A stretch of 64,000 nt of DNA from Aldrovandia affinis (GCA_029706075.1 JAINUG010000088.1:2403001-2467000), one strand, 5' to 3'. Counted from the first letter of the stretch, positions 1 through 11,321 are shown. Made by a program: numbers and translations. The notes: generated by a model from the sequence alone, not told the origin.

Positions 1-103
1 AGTATAGTATAAAAGATTAACGTTCATTTGCACAGATATATGGGAGATAAACAAACTATTGCAATAACTATACAATATTAATATTCGTTTTTATTCATAA
101 AAT

Positions 104-271
104 CAATCATTCCTGATCATATTGATGACATCAAAATTGATAATCCCATGATCATATTACAAGTGGTAATGCTATATTGATAATAGGTAAAGCTATGGCA
201 GTAAAATTGATAATGCCTGATCATATTGATAAGAATGAATGTTATGGCAGTAAAATGGATAATCCCTGATC
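104..271. repeat. AT-rich degenerate tandem repeat, left part
   Basis: The phrases GATAATCCCTGATCATATT and GCTATGGCAGTAAAA recur at a spacing of roughly 50 bases. The same phrases reappear at 1528-1606 on the far side of the LINE, so the LINE landed inside this array. Confidence 0.6.
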
Positions 272-275
272 AGCC

Positions 276-819
276 TTTTTTCACCTGAGGAATATTGCCA
301 AAATTAGGGGCTTCCTGTCATTAATAGATGCAGAAAAATTGGTACATGCCTTTGTTACATCTAGATTAGATTATTGCAATGCATTACTGTCTGGCTGTTC
401 CAATGCCTCACTCAGGAGCCTACAACTCATACAGAATGCTGCTGCAAGGATCCTGACTAGAACAAAGAAATATGAGCACATTAGTCCTGTGTTAGCGTCA
501 CTTCACTGGCTTCCTATAAACTATCGTGTAGACTATAAGGTACTCCTCTTAACTTATAAGGTGTTGCATGGACTTGCACCCTCTTACTTGACGGATCTAC
601 TTCATCCGTACAATCCCCCCACGTTCACTTCGCTCACAAGATGCAGGCAACTTGGTAGTCCCTAGAATATCAAAAATACAGCAGGTGGCAGAGCTTTCTC
701 CTATAGAGCTCCTTTACTGTGGAACAGTCTACCCATCTCTGTGAAGGAGTCAGACACGGTCTCAATTTTCAAGTCTAGGTTAAAAACACATCTCTTTAGT
801 CTCTCTTATAGTCATTAGG
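276..819 (+). pseudogene. LINE reverse transcriptase C-terminal fragment, frameshifted
   Basis: The frame is open from about 276, before the first methionine at 339, and runs to a stop at 663-665. Conserved blocks include SRLDYCNALLSG, LQLIQNAAARIL and LHWLP, which are characteristic of the region after the polymerase core in L2/CR1-type LINEs. A one-base frameshift near 650 breaks the frame. The conserved end (LLWNSLP, then KSRLKTHLF) continues in another frame to a stop near 819. The catalytic polymerase motifs are absent. Confidence 0.8.
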
Positions 820-1527
820 TGCAGATGTGGAGGGGGCATAGCAATAGAGCCTTCTGGTGCAATGAGCTATCCTTACTGTCACCAATCATAAGTGATGATC
901 CGCCCCTATCAGGACTGCTGATGATGTGGTGGGATGGTCTCTGAGTGCCCTCATGGCTGCGTGCTCCCTGTGCCACTCACCTAATTAGTTATGCTGCCCT
1001 AGCTTACTTCTGCTGGTGCAAAAGTGTTATCACTACTCTTCCCCCTGATCCGGTGTGATATTTATCATAGTCATAATTGCACCTTTCCTCTTTTCTCCCC
1101 GGCTTCATGGCACCTGCCCGGAGCTCACCTGCCCCAGAGTCAACCAGAGTCAACCCCCCACCCCTGCCATGTGTTAGCCGGATGCCGGATGCCTAGCTGC
1201 TGGTTCCATCCCCCGCCCTGCCCTGGTATCTGGAGGGATGAGGTCCACCCCACTCCTACACTTAGAATGCCCTTCCGGTGGTCTGTTAAGCCACATGAGC
1301 CTCAAGGACTATTTGTGTTGTTTTTCTCTGTATCCCACAATTTTCCAGGAGGTCATCTCGACCGCCTTTTAAGGGGTCAGGGAATAATTTTCCAGTCTCC
1401 CACATTGGCTCCAATGGTTTTCTGGTTTTTTGATTCCCTCTGGAAAATGCCAATTGTGAAGCGCTGTGTGACAACCTGTTTGTAAATGGCGCTATACAAA
1501 AATAAAGATTGATTGATTGATTGATTG
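276..1527 (+). mobile_element. 5'-truncated L2-type LINE (non-LTR retrotransposon)
   Basis: The element keeps only the C-terminal end of its reverse-transcriptase protein (276-819), a 3' UTR of about 700 bases and a terminal GATT/TTGA microsatellite (1506-1527) preceded by AATAAA. That terminal short repeat is typical of L2-type LINEs of fish. The 5' end is cut off where the coding frame begins near 276, the usual result of incomplete reverse transcription. It is inactive. Confidence 0.8.
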
Positions 1528-1606
1528 ATATTGATAACAGGCAATGCTATGGCAGTAAAATTGATAATCCCTGATCATATTGGAAAGAGGTAATGCTATG
1601 ACAGTA
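1528..1606. repeat. AT-rich tandem repeat, right part
   Basis: This stretch resumes the array seen at 104-271 (GCTATGGCAGTAAAATTGAT, then ATCCCTGATCATATT) directly after the LINE tail. Confidence 0.55.
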
Positions 1607-2070
1607 ATGCCACTGAACTATTTAGAATCTTCCAACCCTGCCAGTCAGAGTCCTCTCCTTGTCTCTTTCTCTCTCTCCAGTTGTGAGTGGAGTTTGTGAT
1701 AATCATCAACAGCAGAGAGATGTTCTGTCTCCCTCACTGAGCTATATGACTGGGTAGCCCAGTCTGGAGCATTTTCTATATTACAGATGTTCTATAGAAC
1801 ACTGAAAATGTATTCCCATAAGATTACATAAAGTACTAGGAAGTTCAGAGGGCCTGTTGCCCTTTGCAGTGATTAGATTACCTTTTTTACACTAAATGGT
1901 AAGGAATAAATTGTTGGGGTTGTTGATCCTGAAGCAGCGGTTGAAGTACCTGGAGATAATCTGAGTCTTTGATTTTGACCTGAACAACAGTGCAACAGTG
2001 CCCTCTACTGGGCAACAAACAGTAGTTCCAGATGTCTCCAACAATGGAGAGTGTGCTACAGCTCCTATTG
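1607..2070. other. No recognised feature
   Basis: I see no coding sequence or repeat here that I can name. Confidence 0.5.
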
Positions 2071-2221
2071 CAGGGTTCCCCAAATCCAGCCTTGGAGGGC
2101 TGCAGGATACGCTGGTTTTTAAAAATAGTTGATTACACAGTTAACTCAACTCACCTGGTTTCTGGGGTCTAAAGTGGTTGGTAAATACAAAAAACAGCCA
2201 GGACCAGGGTTTGGGGACATA
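2071..2221. mobile_element. Short palindromic MITE-like repeat
   Basis: The left end (GGTTCCCCAAATCCAGCC) and right end (CAGGACCAGGGTTTGGGGAC) are imperfect inverted repeats about 150 bases apart. Related ends occur at 22838-22965, 23127-23266, 25076-25145 and 55318-55452. It has no coding capacity. Confidence 0.55.
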
Positions 2222-3373
2222 TGTTTTAGACACAAACAAGCATTCATAAAGCAGGTACATTACATTGGATATCACAAGCTGCTATTAACAAATGCCTATT
2301 TGACGAGCGCTGCATAAGGGAATTAGGTACACTGCACTGCCAGACTCCATGGCGCAAGGCATACGGGCAGTACACAGAGCTGCTTCCTAGTTGTGTCAGC
2401 AATCAAAGCACACAAACACCACCATGTTCATGGTCTAATTCGGCCAGACTTCCTGTTCCCATGAGACAGGAAGGCAATATTGTGGAGATCCAAACAGTGG
2501 TGAAGAACTGTTACACAAGCCCTGGCTGTCCCTGTTCAAATACAAAACACTCAAAACAGATGGCATGCTTCCTCAACTTTTTTCAACTTTTTTTTGTTTG
2601 TTTTGTTTTTCATTTTCCTTTTGTTTAGTTTTCTGTGTACAGTCATAAAGCTAATATGATTAAGATAAAGTATACATGCTGTGGTGAATGAAAGGTGTTG
2701 TAGAAAAAAGATTAATGTACATAACACGTTTAAATTTTTACATGAAATATAGGACACAGCATTGGGGTATTTTTATTGGAGTTTATTGATCATGTGAAAC
2801 TTCATAGGACTATATTTTAAATTGTTCACAAACAATACCTTAATTGAGGAACTAGATTTTGTGTGTTTGAAAATGTGTCAATGGGGACGTGAATGGAATA
2901 CTGAGTGAGCTATCATGACAGCGCATCCTTGTGATTGGCTGTAAAAATGGCTGCATAAGGACCAGTTTTGTATTTCAACTATTTATCAGCTCAGTGCTCA
3001 GTGCTAGTTTCCGCCTCCATCCTGTCTCCAGGCTAATCCCTCAAAGTGCAAAACATTCTGTATACAGTAAATACATCCACATTCACTCGCTTCGCCTGAA
3101 GCAACATTTTGGCAATACACAAAGATCCGACCTTGCGTACCTTTCGGATGGTCCACACATCCGCTATACCACACATTTCCACATGTAGACAGCATATGGT
3201 TACACGTGTATATCATGCAATCACATGTTATACATTTACAGGTATGGAAGGAAGGTGAAAGTGGCTACATGTGTTTTGGAGCATGCTTGGGGACAAAAGT
3301 ATTATAAGGGACAAAAGTAGCAAAAAACTCATCTTTTCATATTGACAACAGCTGTGAAGTTTATTTCGATTTA
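2222..3373. other. No recognised feature
   Basis: The stretch is AT-rich with T-rich runs near 2578-2630. Reading frames are short and show no conserved motif. Confidence 0.5.
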
Positions 3374-3884
3374 CAGTGGGTATAGAAAGTATTCACCCCT
3401 TTGGCATTTTTCACATTTTATTTTCTTACTTCATGGAATCAAAATGGATTTAATTTATTGCCACTGATCAACACAAATTACTCTATAATGCCAAATCTTT
3501 TTTTTTTTACTAAAGCTTTTTCTTAATTCCAAATAAAAAAGAGACAATACTTGATTCCATAAGTATTCACCCTTATGGAATGACTTAATACTTGTTAGAA
3601 GCAACTTTAACTGCAATTACAGCTCTGAGTCTATGTGGGTCTCTACCAGCTTTGCACCTCTGGACACTACAATATTGGCCCATTCTTCATGACAAGATTG
3701 ATCGAGCTCCATCTGGTTGGATGGGGACCATGGTGAACAGCAATTTTCATATCTTTCCACAAGTTTTCAAAGGGATTGAGGTCTGTGCTTTGACTAGGCT
3801 ACTCCAGGACATAGATTTTTTTTGTTTTTAAACCATTCCAATGTGGCTTTTTCTGTATGCTTTGGGCCATTGTCCTGCTCCAGC
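3374..3884 (-). mobile_element. Truncated Tc1-like transposon (3' half)
   Basis: A TA dinucleotide (3372-3373) precedes a terminal repeat beginning CAGTGGGTATAGAAAGTATT, which matches the ends of the element at 20350-21474. On the minus strand the remnant covers the C-terminal transposase region. It stops at about 3884, where the conserved second-aspartate block (QQDN-type) would be. The transposase frame is broken throughout and the other terminus is missing. Confidence 0.8.
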
Positions 3885-4399
3885 GGAGCGACTATAGCAA
3901 TAGTTTAGAGCAAATATTTACAGCTGAGTACAACCGCAAGCCTCATTAGCTGGCCCATATGCCTTTTCAATGGTGAGAGATCTTTGTAAAGTTTTTCTTG
4001 GAACGAAGAATCGGTGACTACCTTTCGCGTAACATGATATCTGGTTGCCTATTGGTGCACCAAACATGCTCTTACTGGTATGCTGGAAGTGCTGGGGTGA
4101 CGTCATTTCGAAATTGGTTTGTGCGATGATAAACTAGGTGAGTTGACCGCACGACACAGCAGATGCTATAAACCTTTGGGTCTCGCCTGCAGAGGCTGGA
4201 AGACACAATTATAAAGTTCACTGTTGTTGTACGTCGCTCATGATAAGAGCGTCTGCCAAATGCCTGTAATGTAATGTAACTGTGCAGAACAGAGATTAAA
4301 AGCACTGAAGGAGTTTAAACTTTTATATGTACGTTTTCAATTGAGCATTTTCCATAGAGGCAACTTCGAATTTGTCTCGTAACTTGTGTGTTCCTATAA
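3885..4399. other. No gene seen; contains a SINE/LINE tail at 4231-4280
   Basis: Positions 4231-4280 match the shared 3' tail of V-SINEs and their partner LINE (GATAAGAGCGTCTGCCAAAT followed by TGTAATG repeats). Nothing else is recognised. Confidence 0.5.
4231..4280 (+). repeat. SINE/LINE 3' tail fragment
   Basis: The conserved motif GATAAGAGCGTCTGCCAAAT is followed by the short repeat TGTAATGTAATG. The same tail ends the LINE at 9985-11600 and the V-SINE at 50642-50862. Whether a SINE body lies upstream is unclear. Confidence 0.65.
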
Positions 4400-4433
4400 T
4401 GTCGGTGTCAGGTGCGGGACAACCCCCAGCCGC
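4400..4433 (-). repeat. LTR-end-like sequence
   Basis: These bases closely match 9607-9640, which abuts the gypsy-type internal region at its 5' side. This could be the outer end of the 3' LTR of the same minus-strand element or a piece of a solo LTR. The match does not clearly extend beyond about 34 bases. Confidence 0.35.
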
Positions 4434-4809
4434 GTTATTTGTTTTCCCACTCGAATTGTGGGAAAGACATCCCACCCCCCGCTGAATTCGAAGCGCTGGG
4501 ATTGGCTGGTGGCCGCTGCGCTCGAGCTTCCTTCTGGTTGGACAGCTGAAGAGCAGACGGGCCGCGGGTGGAAAGAAATAATAACGCGCCTGTGAAACGT
4601 CATTCGCTATTAGGAAACAACCAAAACAAACTTATGCAATATTGAATATTGAGCATAACACAGATCTTAACTGTAACAAGCAATTATCTAGCTAGCAACG
4701 TTAACGTTAGCAATCAGATTTATAATCTTGGTTTACGTCCAAAACACAATCAACATATAAACGATTGTCACGAGCAGATCATGCCATGACTGTGCCCATG
4801 TTTACGCGG

Positions 4810-5050
4810 TACAATCAATCAAGCAGTACAACCAACAGGGGGGAATACAATTTAATACAAAATTATACAAGGTACAATATATCCAGCAGTATCTTCAACG
4901 GGTGGGAATCAAATGTAATGGTACAATCAATAAATCAAATATAATACAAGGTACAATCAATCAAGGAATCAAATGCAATACAAGGTACAATCAATCAATC
5001 AAGGAATCAAATATAATAATAGGTACAATCAATCAAGGAAATATAATACA
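4810..5050. repeat. Irregular tandem repeat (GTACAATCAATCAAGGAATC units)
   Basis: Units built on GGTACAATCAATCAA and GGAATCAAATRYAATACAA recur about six times with variable spacing (roughly 35-45 bases). Confidence 0.7.
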
Positions 5051-5129
5051 AGCTATATATTATTTTGGGTGGCTTTTGTGCAATGCCACAGTGTGCCAGC
5101 TTGTGAGGGCCTGCAGTCCTAGCTCTGTT

Positions 5130-6581
5130 TTGGGGCTAAGGGTATCCATGATCAGGCCCTGATGTCCTCTTGGTTGGTCTTCCTGCAGCCAGTCGCTGTC
5201 TCCCAGCCAACTTGACCTTACGTCTTGCAACCGATGTTGGTTGCACAGCAATGGTTGGACCAGCATGTCTGGAGGCCCTTCGAATTGCACTGGATCTTTT
5301 AGCTGCCAACTGGACACTTCCATATCTCCCATACATGTGCATAGCTGATGTGAGTTTGGAAGGGTTCTCTTTTATTCTTTCAATGCAGGCTTTTCCATGC
5401 TGTCTTCACTCTGGACCATGGCTGACCACTCCTGCCACATGCAGTGAAAGCGTTGGAGGACGTCAGCTCGCTGTGAAGCTGAAATAAATGTCCTTAATAC
5501 ATTTGATATTGTGTAGTGTGTGTGTGCGTGTGTGGGTTGGTTGGTGGTGGGTGGGGTCATGATACTAAAATTGTATTCAGTTCTTAGTAGAGAATAATGA
5601 CCTTGTACCCCTTCTCCTGTCTCAGACTCCAGCTGTGCAGCCTGTGGATTCTCATGAAGCCAGGTGTCTGTGCTTAGGCTGTCTGTGGCCTGTCTGTGTT
5701 CGAACATTCTTGGAGGGCTTGCAGAAATTCACATGGGATGTCATCCTCTGAGAAAATCAATCAAAACAATTAACAACAGTTAATAACTTTACACATCAAA
5801 TTTCCATTTGACAGGCTATAATTTTTATCATGTCAGTTTACAACCATGTCTAGTCAGGATGCTGATCTAGAAATAGGTTTCCAATGTTAATATCCTACTG
5901 TTAGTAATTATGAGGCAAAAGTCAAATCTTGATTTAGATTTGTTACTTGTAGCAATCTGCAGCAGTTTCACACGCATTTCCGATCTGAGCGGCAAGAAGT
6001 TGGTGCTTGCATGGGCCACCTGTGCATCTCAATGGACAGCTGCACATCTCCAAGAACATAGCAACAGTGTAGACCTGGCCAGGTGTGGACGAGCTCTTCA
6101 CTTCGAAGTGCATGTCATTTATAGATATTATCATATCATATCATATCATATCAATAGATATTCAAAGAAATGAATTACACAAAGCAAAGGGGAAAAGAAA
6201 ATCCTTTATAGCAGTAAGCATTTCCTTGAAACCTACAATAATTTCTACCTTGCGGATGTCCTCTGGTTTCACATTGCTGTCTTTCACCAGGTATCTTGAC
6301 TTCTGGACACCCTCCCACTGACCAATAGCAACATCAGTCAATCTGGCTCCATAGTAAGCTGTGAGTCTGGTAATGAGGAAATCAAAGAGCTGGGGGATGT
6401 TGTACACCTTTGTTCTATCTAACATTTTGTCCTTCAGGATTCTCATGGCCGATTCTGCAAAGTTATTGGTGCTGTTCTCCCTAACTGGCATAGTATTCCT
6501 ATAGCACAGGGCCCAACATTCTCTGCGGCTGAACTGCTTCTCCAAGTACACCTTGAAGTTTGGATACCTAAAGTTGAACAT
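5130..6581 (-). pseudogene. Decayed MULE-like transposase with SWIM zinc finger
   Basis: Read on the minus strand, the longest frame (6581-6162, 139 aa) contains ENSTNNFAESAMRILKD and YNIPQLFDFLITRL, which resemble the end of MULE-type transposase domains. The next frame (6134-5943) contains CSCP, then TGGPCKHQ, the CxCx(n)CxH signature of a SWIM zinc finger. SWIM fingers commonly follow the catalytic domain in MULE-type transposases. Further down, 5342-5136 encodes a basic AGRPTKR-like tail. Frames are interrupted by stops, and the catalytic DDE core and terminal repeats were not found. It could instead be a decayed host SWIM-domain gene derived from such a transposase. Confidence 0.55.
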
Positions 6582-6804
6582 TTAGAATTAAATGCAGGGT
6601 TGTATCAATTATTTATGATTTAAAGGTGCAAAATAAATAGTACTATTTTTGTTGGCATTAAAGTTGTAATTTACAATAACAATGAGGGAGTCTAACTTAA
6701 ATTTTCTAAATTAAAAATATGTTATACCTTAGCTTTGTTGAATACTAAAGGCAATACCCAAACACCCCTCACAAAATTAACTAACCTGTGGATAATCGGG
6801 TTCT
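6582..6804. other. AT-rich spacer
   Basis: No recognised feature between the MULE-like remnant and the gypsy remnant. Confidence 0.4.
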
Positions 6805-6856
6805 CTAAAGCCTGCTGATAAAGGGCTTCAACAGAGCTTTCTTCATTAACGTACAG

Positions 6857-7228
6857 TTAGCACCTCTTCTGGGTTCCCTGGGTGAGAAGGAGCAGTTTCT
6901 CCGGCCACCTAGACTGCTCCTCCTCACCCAGGGAACCCAGAAGAGGCAGTAGAGTATGACTGAATCGCTCACAGGCTCCATTCCCCTCTGGATGGTAGGG
7001 GGTTGTACGTACCTTAGTCCCATACAGCTTGCAAAAGGCCGCCACTAAGGAGGACTCGAATGCCGGCCCCCGGCCGGAGAAGAACCGATCTGGGCAGCCG
7101 CACTGATGGACCACTGTCTTCCAGATTGCCTGCACAGTTGTCTGGGCCATCTGATCCTTCACAGGGACTGCCCACCCATACTGAGAAAACAAGTCCGCAA
7201 ACGAAGGCGCTCCCACTTCCTCCACCAC
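6857..7228 (-). pseudogene. Ty3/gypsy integrase core fragment
   Basis: The frame encodes an integrase catalytic-core segment. The C-terminal block (PEGNGACERF) keeps the catalytic glutamate. The preceding block reads FFSGRGPAFES where families normally have an aspartate before the G-x-F, so the second catalytic aspartate is lost. An inverted repeat at 6863-6946 disrupts the downstream end. Confidence 0.75.
6863..6946. repeat. 33-bp near-perfect inverted repeat in integrase remnant
   Basis: Arm 6863-6895 is the reverse complement of 6914-6946 with one mismatch, separated by an 18-base loop. The inversion falls at the C-terminal end of the integrase fragment. Confidence 0.85.
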
Positions 7229-8216
7229 CTCCTCTCTTCAGCAGTCACCCATCTTCGCTCCTTTGCCCTGGGGAGCTCCCCCGACCATTGCTCATTAAGC
7301 CAGAGCCCACAGAGAGCCATCCCCCTGATGAAGGCCCCCCCAATCCCAGGAGACCTCAGCTGCTTGCCCCTTCCCCTGGGCCAGCCACACTTCATCTGCT
7401 ACTCGTAGCCGAGATAAAATGTCAGCATTAGTGTTCTTGGAGCCAGGCTGATGGCTTCACCTCGATGTTATAGTTCACCAGCGCTGTTTGGTGGCTCCCA
7501 GGTTGGCAGTGCCTAAGTGGACCAGGGGTTTATGATTCATGTAGGCGGTCACCTTTGCACCCCACAGAACTTCACAGTGACTGCCTACTACAGGGTGAGC
7601 AACTCCAGGTTGAACGCGCTGTAATTCTGGTCATTCCATTCAGGGGAATGCAGGCAATCACCCACTCCCTACCCTCCTATACCTGGCTCAGCACTGCCCC
7701 CAAACACTCCAAGCTCGCATCCGTATAAAGCCTGAACAGTAAGGAAAAATCAGCATAGGCGAGCACCGAGGTGGTCAATAAGACAGACTTTAAAGACGCA
7801 AATACCTGCTGGCACTCTTCAGCCCACCTCACTGGCTGTACTTTCTTACCCTGAGCTGCAGTCCCCTCCAGTGTGTGATGTAGTGGTGCAGCGATCCAAG
7901 AAAACCCAGGGATGAACCGGCAATAATAACTGCCAAACCCCAGGGACTCCTGCTCCTACCGCACCATCTATGGCCGAGGACAGTCCTGAACTGCTGCAGT
8001 CTTCTCTGGGTCTGTCATCACCCCAGCCCAGCTCACCACATGTCTGAGGTAGCTCACCTCCGGCTGCACCAACCGTCACTTCTGGGGTTGCAATTTCAGG
8101 ACGTGGTCTCAGAGCCAAGCAACAACCTGCTTGAGATGATGCAGGTGAGATTCGAAATCTGGGGAAAAAACAATGTCATCGAGATATATTAGCAACATCG
8201 AGACATATTAGCTCAT

Positions 8217-8252
8217 CTGGGGGAATATGTATTAGCATACATATTCCCCCAG
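8217..8252. repeat. 16-bp perfect hairpin
   Basis: CTGGGGGAATATGTAT at 8217-8232 is followed by the loop TAGC and its exact reverse complement at 8237-8252. It lies inside the pol remnant. Confidence 0.9.
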
Positions 8253-8451
8253 ACACCTCTGCATCGGCCGCTGGAACATATTAGGCGCATTACAGAGTCC
8301 AAACGGCATCCACTGGAACTCGAACAGACCCACTGAGGTGGCGATCACGGTCTTCTCACGGTCTGGCCACCGCCACCTGCTAATATCCACTCGCTAGACT
8401 GAGGGTGGAATACCACTCCACCCACTTTATACCTGCTAGTGATTCCTTAAT

Positions 8452-8706
8452 TCAGGGCAAAGGATAGGCGTCTTTGTGGGTAGTCACATTCAGGCGGCGA
8501 TAATCCATGCAGAACCGCCAAGTGCCTTCCTTCTTGTGCACTAACAGGACAGAGGCGACCTCAGGACTTGAACTCTCTGTGATGACCCTGCTATAAAGCA
8601 TCCCTTTCAGAAGGGACCGCAACTCTGGGTACAGGCTAGGAGGGACAAGGCATGGCTTGGGGGAGCGGTCCCGGTGGGGATGTAATGTAAGATCGCATCC
8701 ATACAC
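8452..8706 (-). pseudogene. Ty3/gypsy reverse transcriptase N-terminal fragment
   Basis: The frame contains [20 protein letters not shown] followed by CMDYRRLN, the strongly conserved N-terminal RT blocks of Ty3/gypsy pol. The YxDD active-site region downstream (lower coordinates) is not in an open frame. Confidence 0.8.
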
Positions 8707-9215
8707 CCAAAGTCCTCATGGGCTGCAAACACCCCCGGCCACCACTGGAGTAGATCCTGCAGCTGTTGTTCTTCTGCCTGGAGCCTGTGACCACTGCTGT
8801 CTAAGTTCTGCCATAAGTGTCTTGCCCAAGGTAGCCAGATGTTCATGGAGCTCTTGCCGCAGTTCGGCGCGCACCTCCTGCTTCCACATCTCCAACTCCC
8901 AGGCTCTCTCACTAGCAAGTCTGGGGGCAGGCGCTGGCTGAACCCCACAGCAAATTGACCTGTCTGCCACTCACGCCTCTTCCTCCAGCTCTCGTGCCTC
9001 CCCACACACCTGTAGAAAGGTGAGTTCACCTTGAGGTAAGGTCTCACCTACCATTGTAATTCTTGGTGTATGGGGTCTGCACTCAAGCCCAGCAGGAACT
9101 GGTCGCACAGCAGCGTGCCCCGCTCATCACCCCGGCTGGCTCGCGCTCCCTCCAGCAATTATGCAGCTCTCGCAGCTACAGCAGATAACCATCCAAGGTC
9201 TCCCCTTGTTGTTGT

Positions 9216-9473
9216 CTATACTGGAAGAAGGGCGTTCTCACCAGACAGGGGGACAGGGTGAGCAAGCAGCCCCTCCAAGGTGCGCTGCTGGGCCTCGGGG
9301 ACTAACCACACTTCTTGCCTGCTCACCCTTTCCGGTGCGCCCAGGACAAAGTCAACACGCTGTTCATCAGTGAGGCCCTGGGCCTGGAGCATGGCCTGCA
9401 TCTGAGTCCGCCACTCCCCAAACCCAACGGCATAATCTCCCCCAGGGAACCTAGGGACCCACGGGGTACACAT
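9216..9473 (-). pseudogene. gag-like fragment of the gypsy element
   Basis: An 85-aa frame with WRTQMQAMLQAQGLTDEQR and VDFVLGAPERV resembles the capsid region of Ty3/gypsy gag. Its position upstream of pol supports the call. It lacks a complete gag frame. Confidence 0.55.
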
Positions 9474-9606
9474 AAACTAAGGCATACGCACATTCCCACC
9501 ACCTCCTACCGGGGTCACCACCCCTGTGGGGACGGCTAACTGTTCACCATTACTTTTCATGCTGTAAGGGTGCCCCTAATGGTGGGTCCTGCCGACTGCC
9601 AAATTG

Positions 9607-9984
9607 TGTTGGTGTCAGGTGCTGGAAAACCCCCAGCCACCCTCCACTAAGATTCCCTTTCCTTATATTTCAGGAATTCCACCTCCAGGGACAACCTAAA
9701 CAGCATGCACACGGTTAGGTAAAGGTACACTTTATTTATTAAAAAATCTTTAAATTTGGACAGACACATAAAAGGAAGTTCACAGCCACATTCAGCAGGA
9801 TTTAGCTCATTTTCAATATCGCTGATCTTTATCTTTGAAAAGGCAGGTTTCAATGTAGGAGAAAGTAAATTTACAAGTTCAAAATACCAAAATTAATAAC
9901 GATCGAAGTGGGCTATGCACTGAAATATATATAAACGCTTAGTAGCTCGTCGATGACACGTCGAAGACATTCGCAACTCCTTCC
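9607..9984 (-). repeat. Candidate 5' LTR of the gypsy element
   Basis: The stretch abuts the likely primer-binding region, and its inner edge matches 4400-4433. The far boundary is set only by the start of LINE-like sequence near 9985 and is uncertain. Confidence 0.3.
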
Positions 9985-10347
9985 CCCCATCCTCTCCCTC
10001 ACCTAACCCTCCCTCACCCATCTAGCTACCTAAACCTCTCACCCCGCTGTCCTCCTTCTCGTCCCTCCCTGACTCGGACATCCTTCAACTTGTTCACTCC
10101 CACCGTCCCACCACCTGCCCTCTCGATCCCATTCCTTCCTCCCCTTTGTCTCCAATGTTATCAATTCCTCTCTTTCCTCTGGCTCTGTCCCCTCTCCCCT
10201 CAAAAGCGCCCATGTCGTCCCCCTCCTCAAAAAACCCTCTCTGAATCCTGCTGTCATTTCCAACTACCGACCTGTCTCTCCTCCCATTCCTCTCCAAAAC
10301 ACTAGAGCGGGCTGTTTATAACTAACTGTCTGCTCATCTCTTACAGA

Positions 10348-10884
10348 ATGACCGGCTTGATCCTAACCAATCTGGGCTCCCTCTCCTCTCCCCACACCCT
10401 CTCTACCGGAGTCCCGCAGGGCTCGGTGCTAGACCCCGTCCTATTCTCCCTGTACACTAAGTCACTTGGTTCTGTTATATCTGATCATGGTTTTTCTTAT
10501 CACTGTTATTCAGATGACACTAAACTCTTTCTCTCCTTGTCTCCATCAGAGACCCAGGTCCCAGCACGGATCTCTGCATGCCTGGCCGACACCTCTGCCT
10601 GGATGTCCACCCACCACCTGAAGCTGAACCTGGGGAAGACTGAGCTGCTCTTCCTCCCAGCGAAGGGCTCCCTGATGATTGATGCTTCAATCACCGTGGA
10701 AGGCTCCATAATGGCTCCGTCCCAGTCTGCCAGGAGTCTTGGAGTGACCCTGGACGACCAGCTGTGGTCTCGGGCCACATTGCAGCAATCGCTCGGACCT
10801 GCCGATTCTCCCTCCACAACATCCGGAGGATCTGACCGTTCCTCACCCAAGAGGCCATACAACTCCTGGTCCAGGCCCTGGTGA
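10348..10884 (+). pseudogene. LINE reverse transcriptase palm fragment
   Basis: The frame includes TGVPQGSVLDPVLFSLY and YHCYSDDTKLF. The active site reads YSDD in place of the usual YADD. MSTHHLKLNLGKTELLF follows, as expected for L2/CR1-type RT. The frame is lost after about 10740 and resumes in another frame at 10881. Confidence 0.85.
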
Positions 10885-11321
10885 TCTCACATCTGGATTA
10901 CTGCAATTCCTTGCTTGCAGGTCTACCGGCTTGTGCCATCAAGCCACTGCAAATAGTCCAGAATGCTGCTGCACGTCTGGTATTCAATCAACCCAAGTTC
11001 ATCCCTCTACTCTGGCTCCCCATCGCAGCTCGCATCAGATTCAAATCACTGGTGCTTGCTTTTCAAGCGGCTAGAGGTACTGCTCCCCCATACCTCCAGA
11101 CACTTATCACACCCCACACCCCAGCCAGACCTGTCCACTCCGCCTCCTCTGGCAAACTGACTGTCCCATCCCTCCGGACACCTGGTAGCCGTTCCTCGCA
11201 GTCTCACCTCTTCTCTCTCCTGACCCCCCGGTGGTGGAATGACCTTCGGTCAGGACCGCGGAATCACTTGCAATCTTCCGCAAGACTCAAAACCCACCTT
11301 TTCAGACTCCACTACCACTAA
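10881..11321 (+). pseudogene. LINE reverse transcriptase C-terminal fragment
   Basis: This frame continues the RT after a frameshift: SHLDYCNSLLAGLP, LQIVQNAAARLV, then WWNDLRSGPRN and LKTHLFR. The same blocks occur in the LINE at 276-819, but the sequences differ enough to be separate families. Confidence 0.85.

Larger units (their letters stand above)
6805..9606 (-). mobile_element. Decayed Ty3/gypsy LTR retrotransposon internal region
   Basis: Read from 9606 down to 6805, fragments follow the Ty3/gypsy order: gag-like (9473-9216), reverse transcriptase (8706-8452), then integrase (7228-6857). The order RT before integrase is the Ty3/gypsy arrangement. A likely primer-binding region starting TTTGGCAGTCGG (minus strand) lies just inside 9606. 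All frames are broken by stops, so the copy is dead. Confidence 0.75.
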
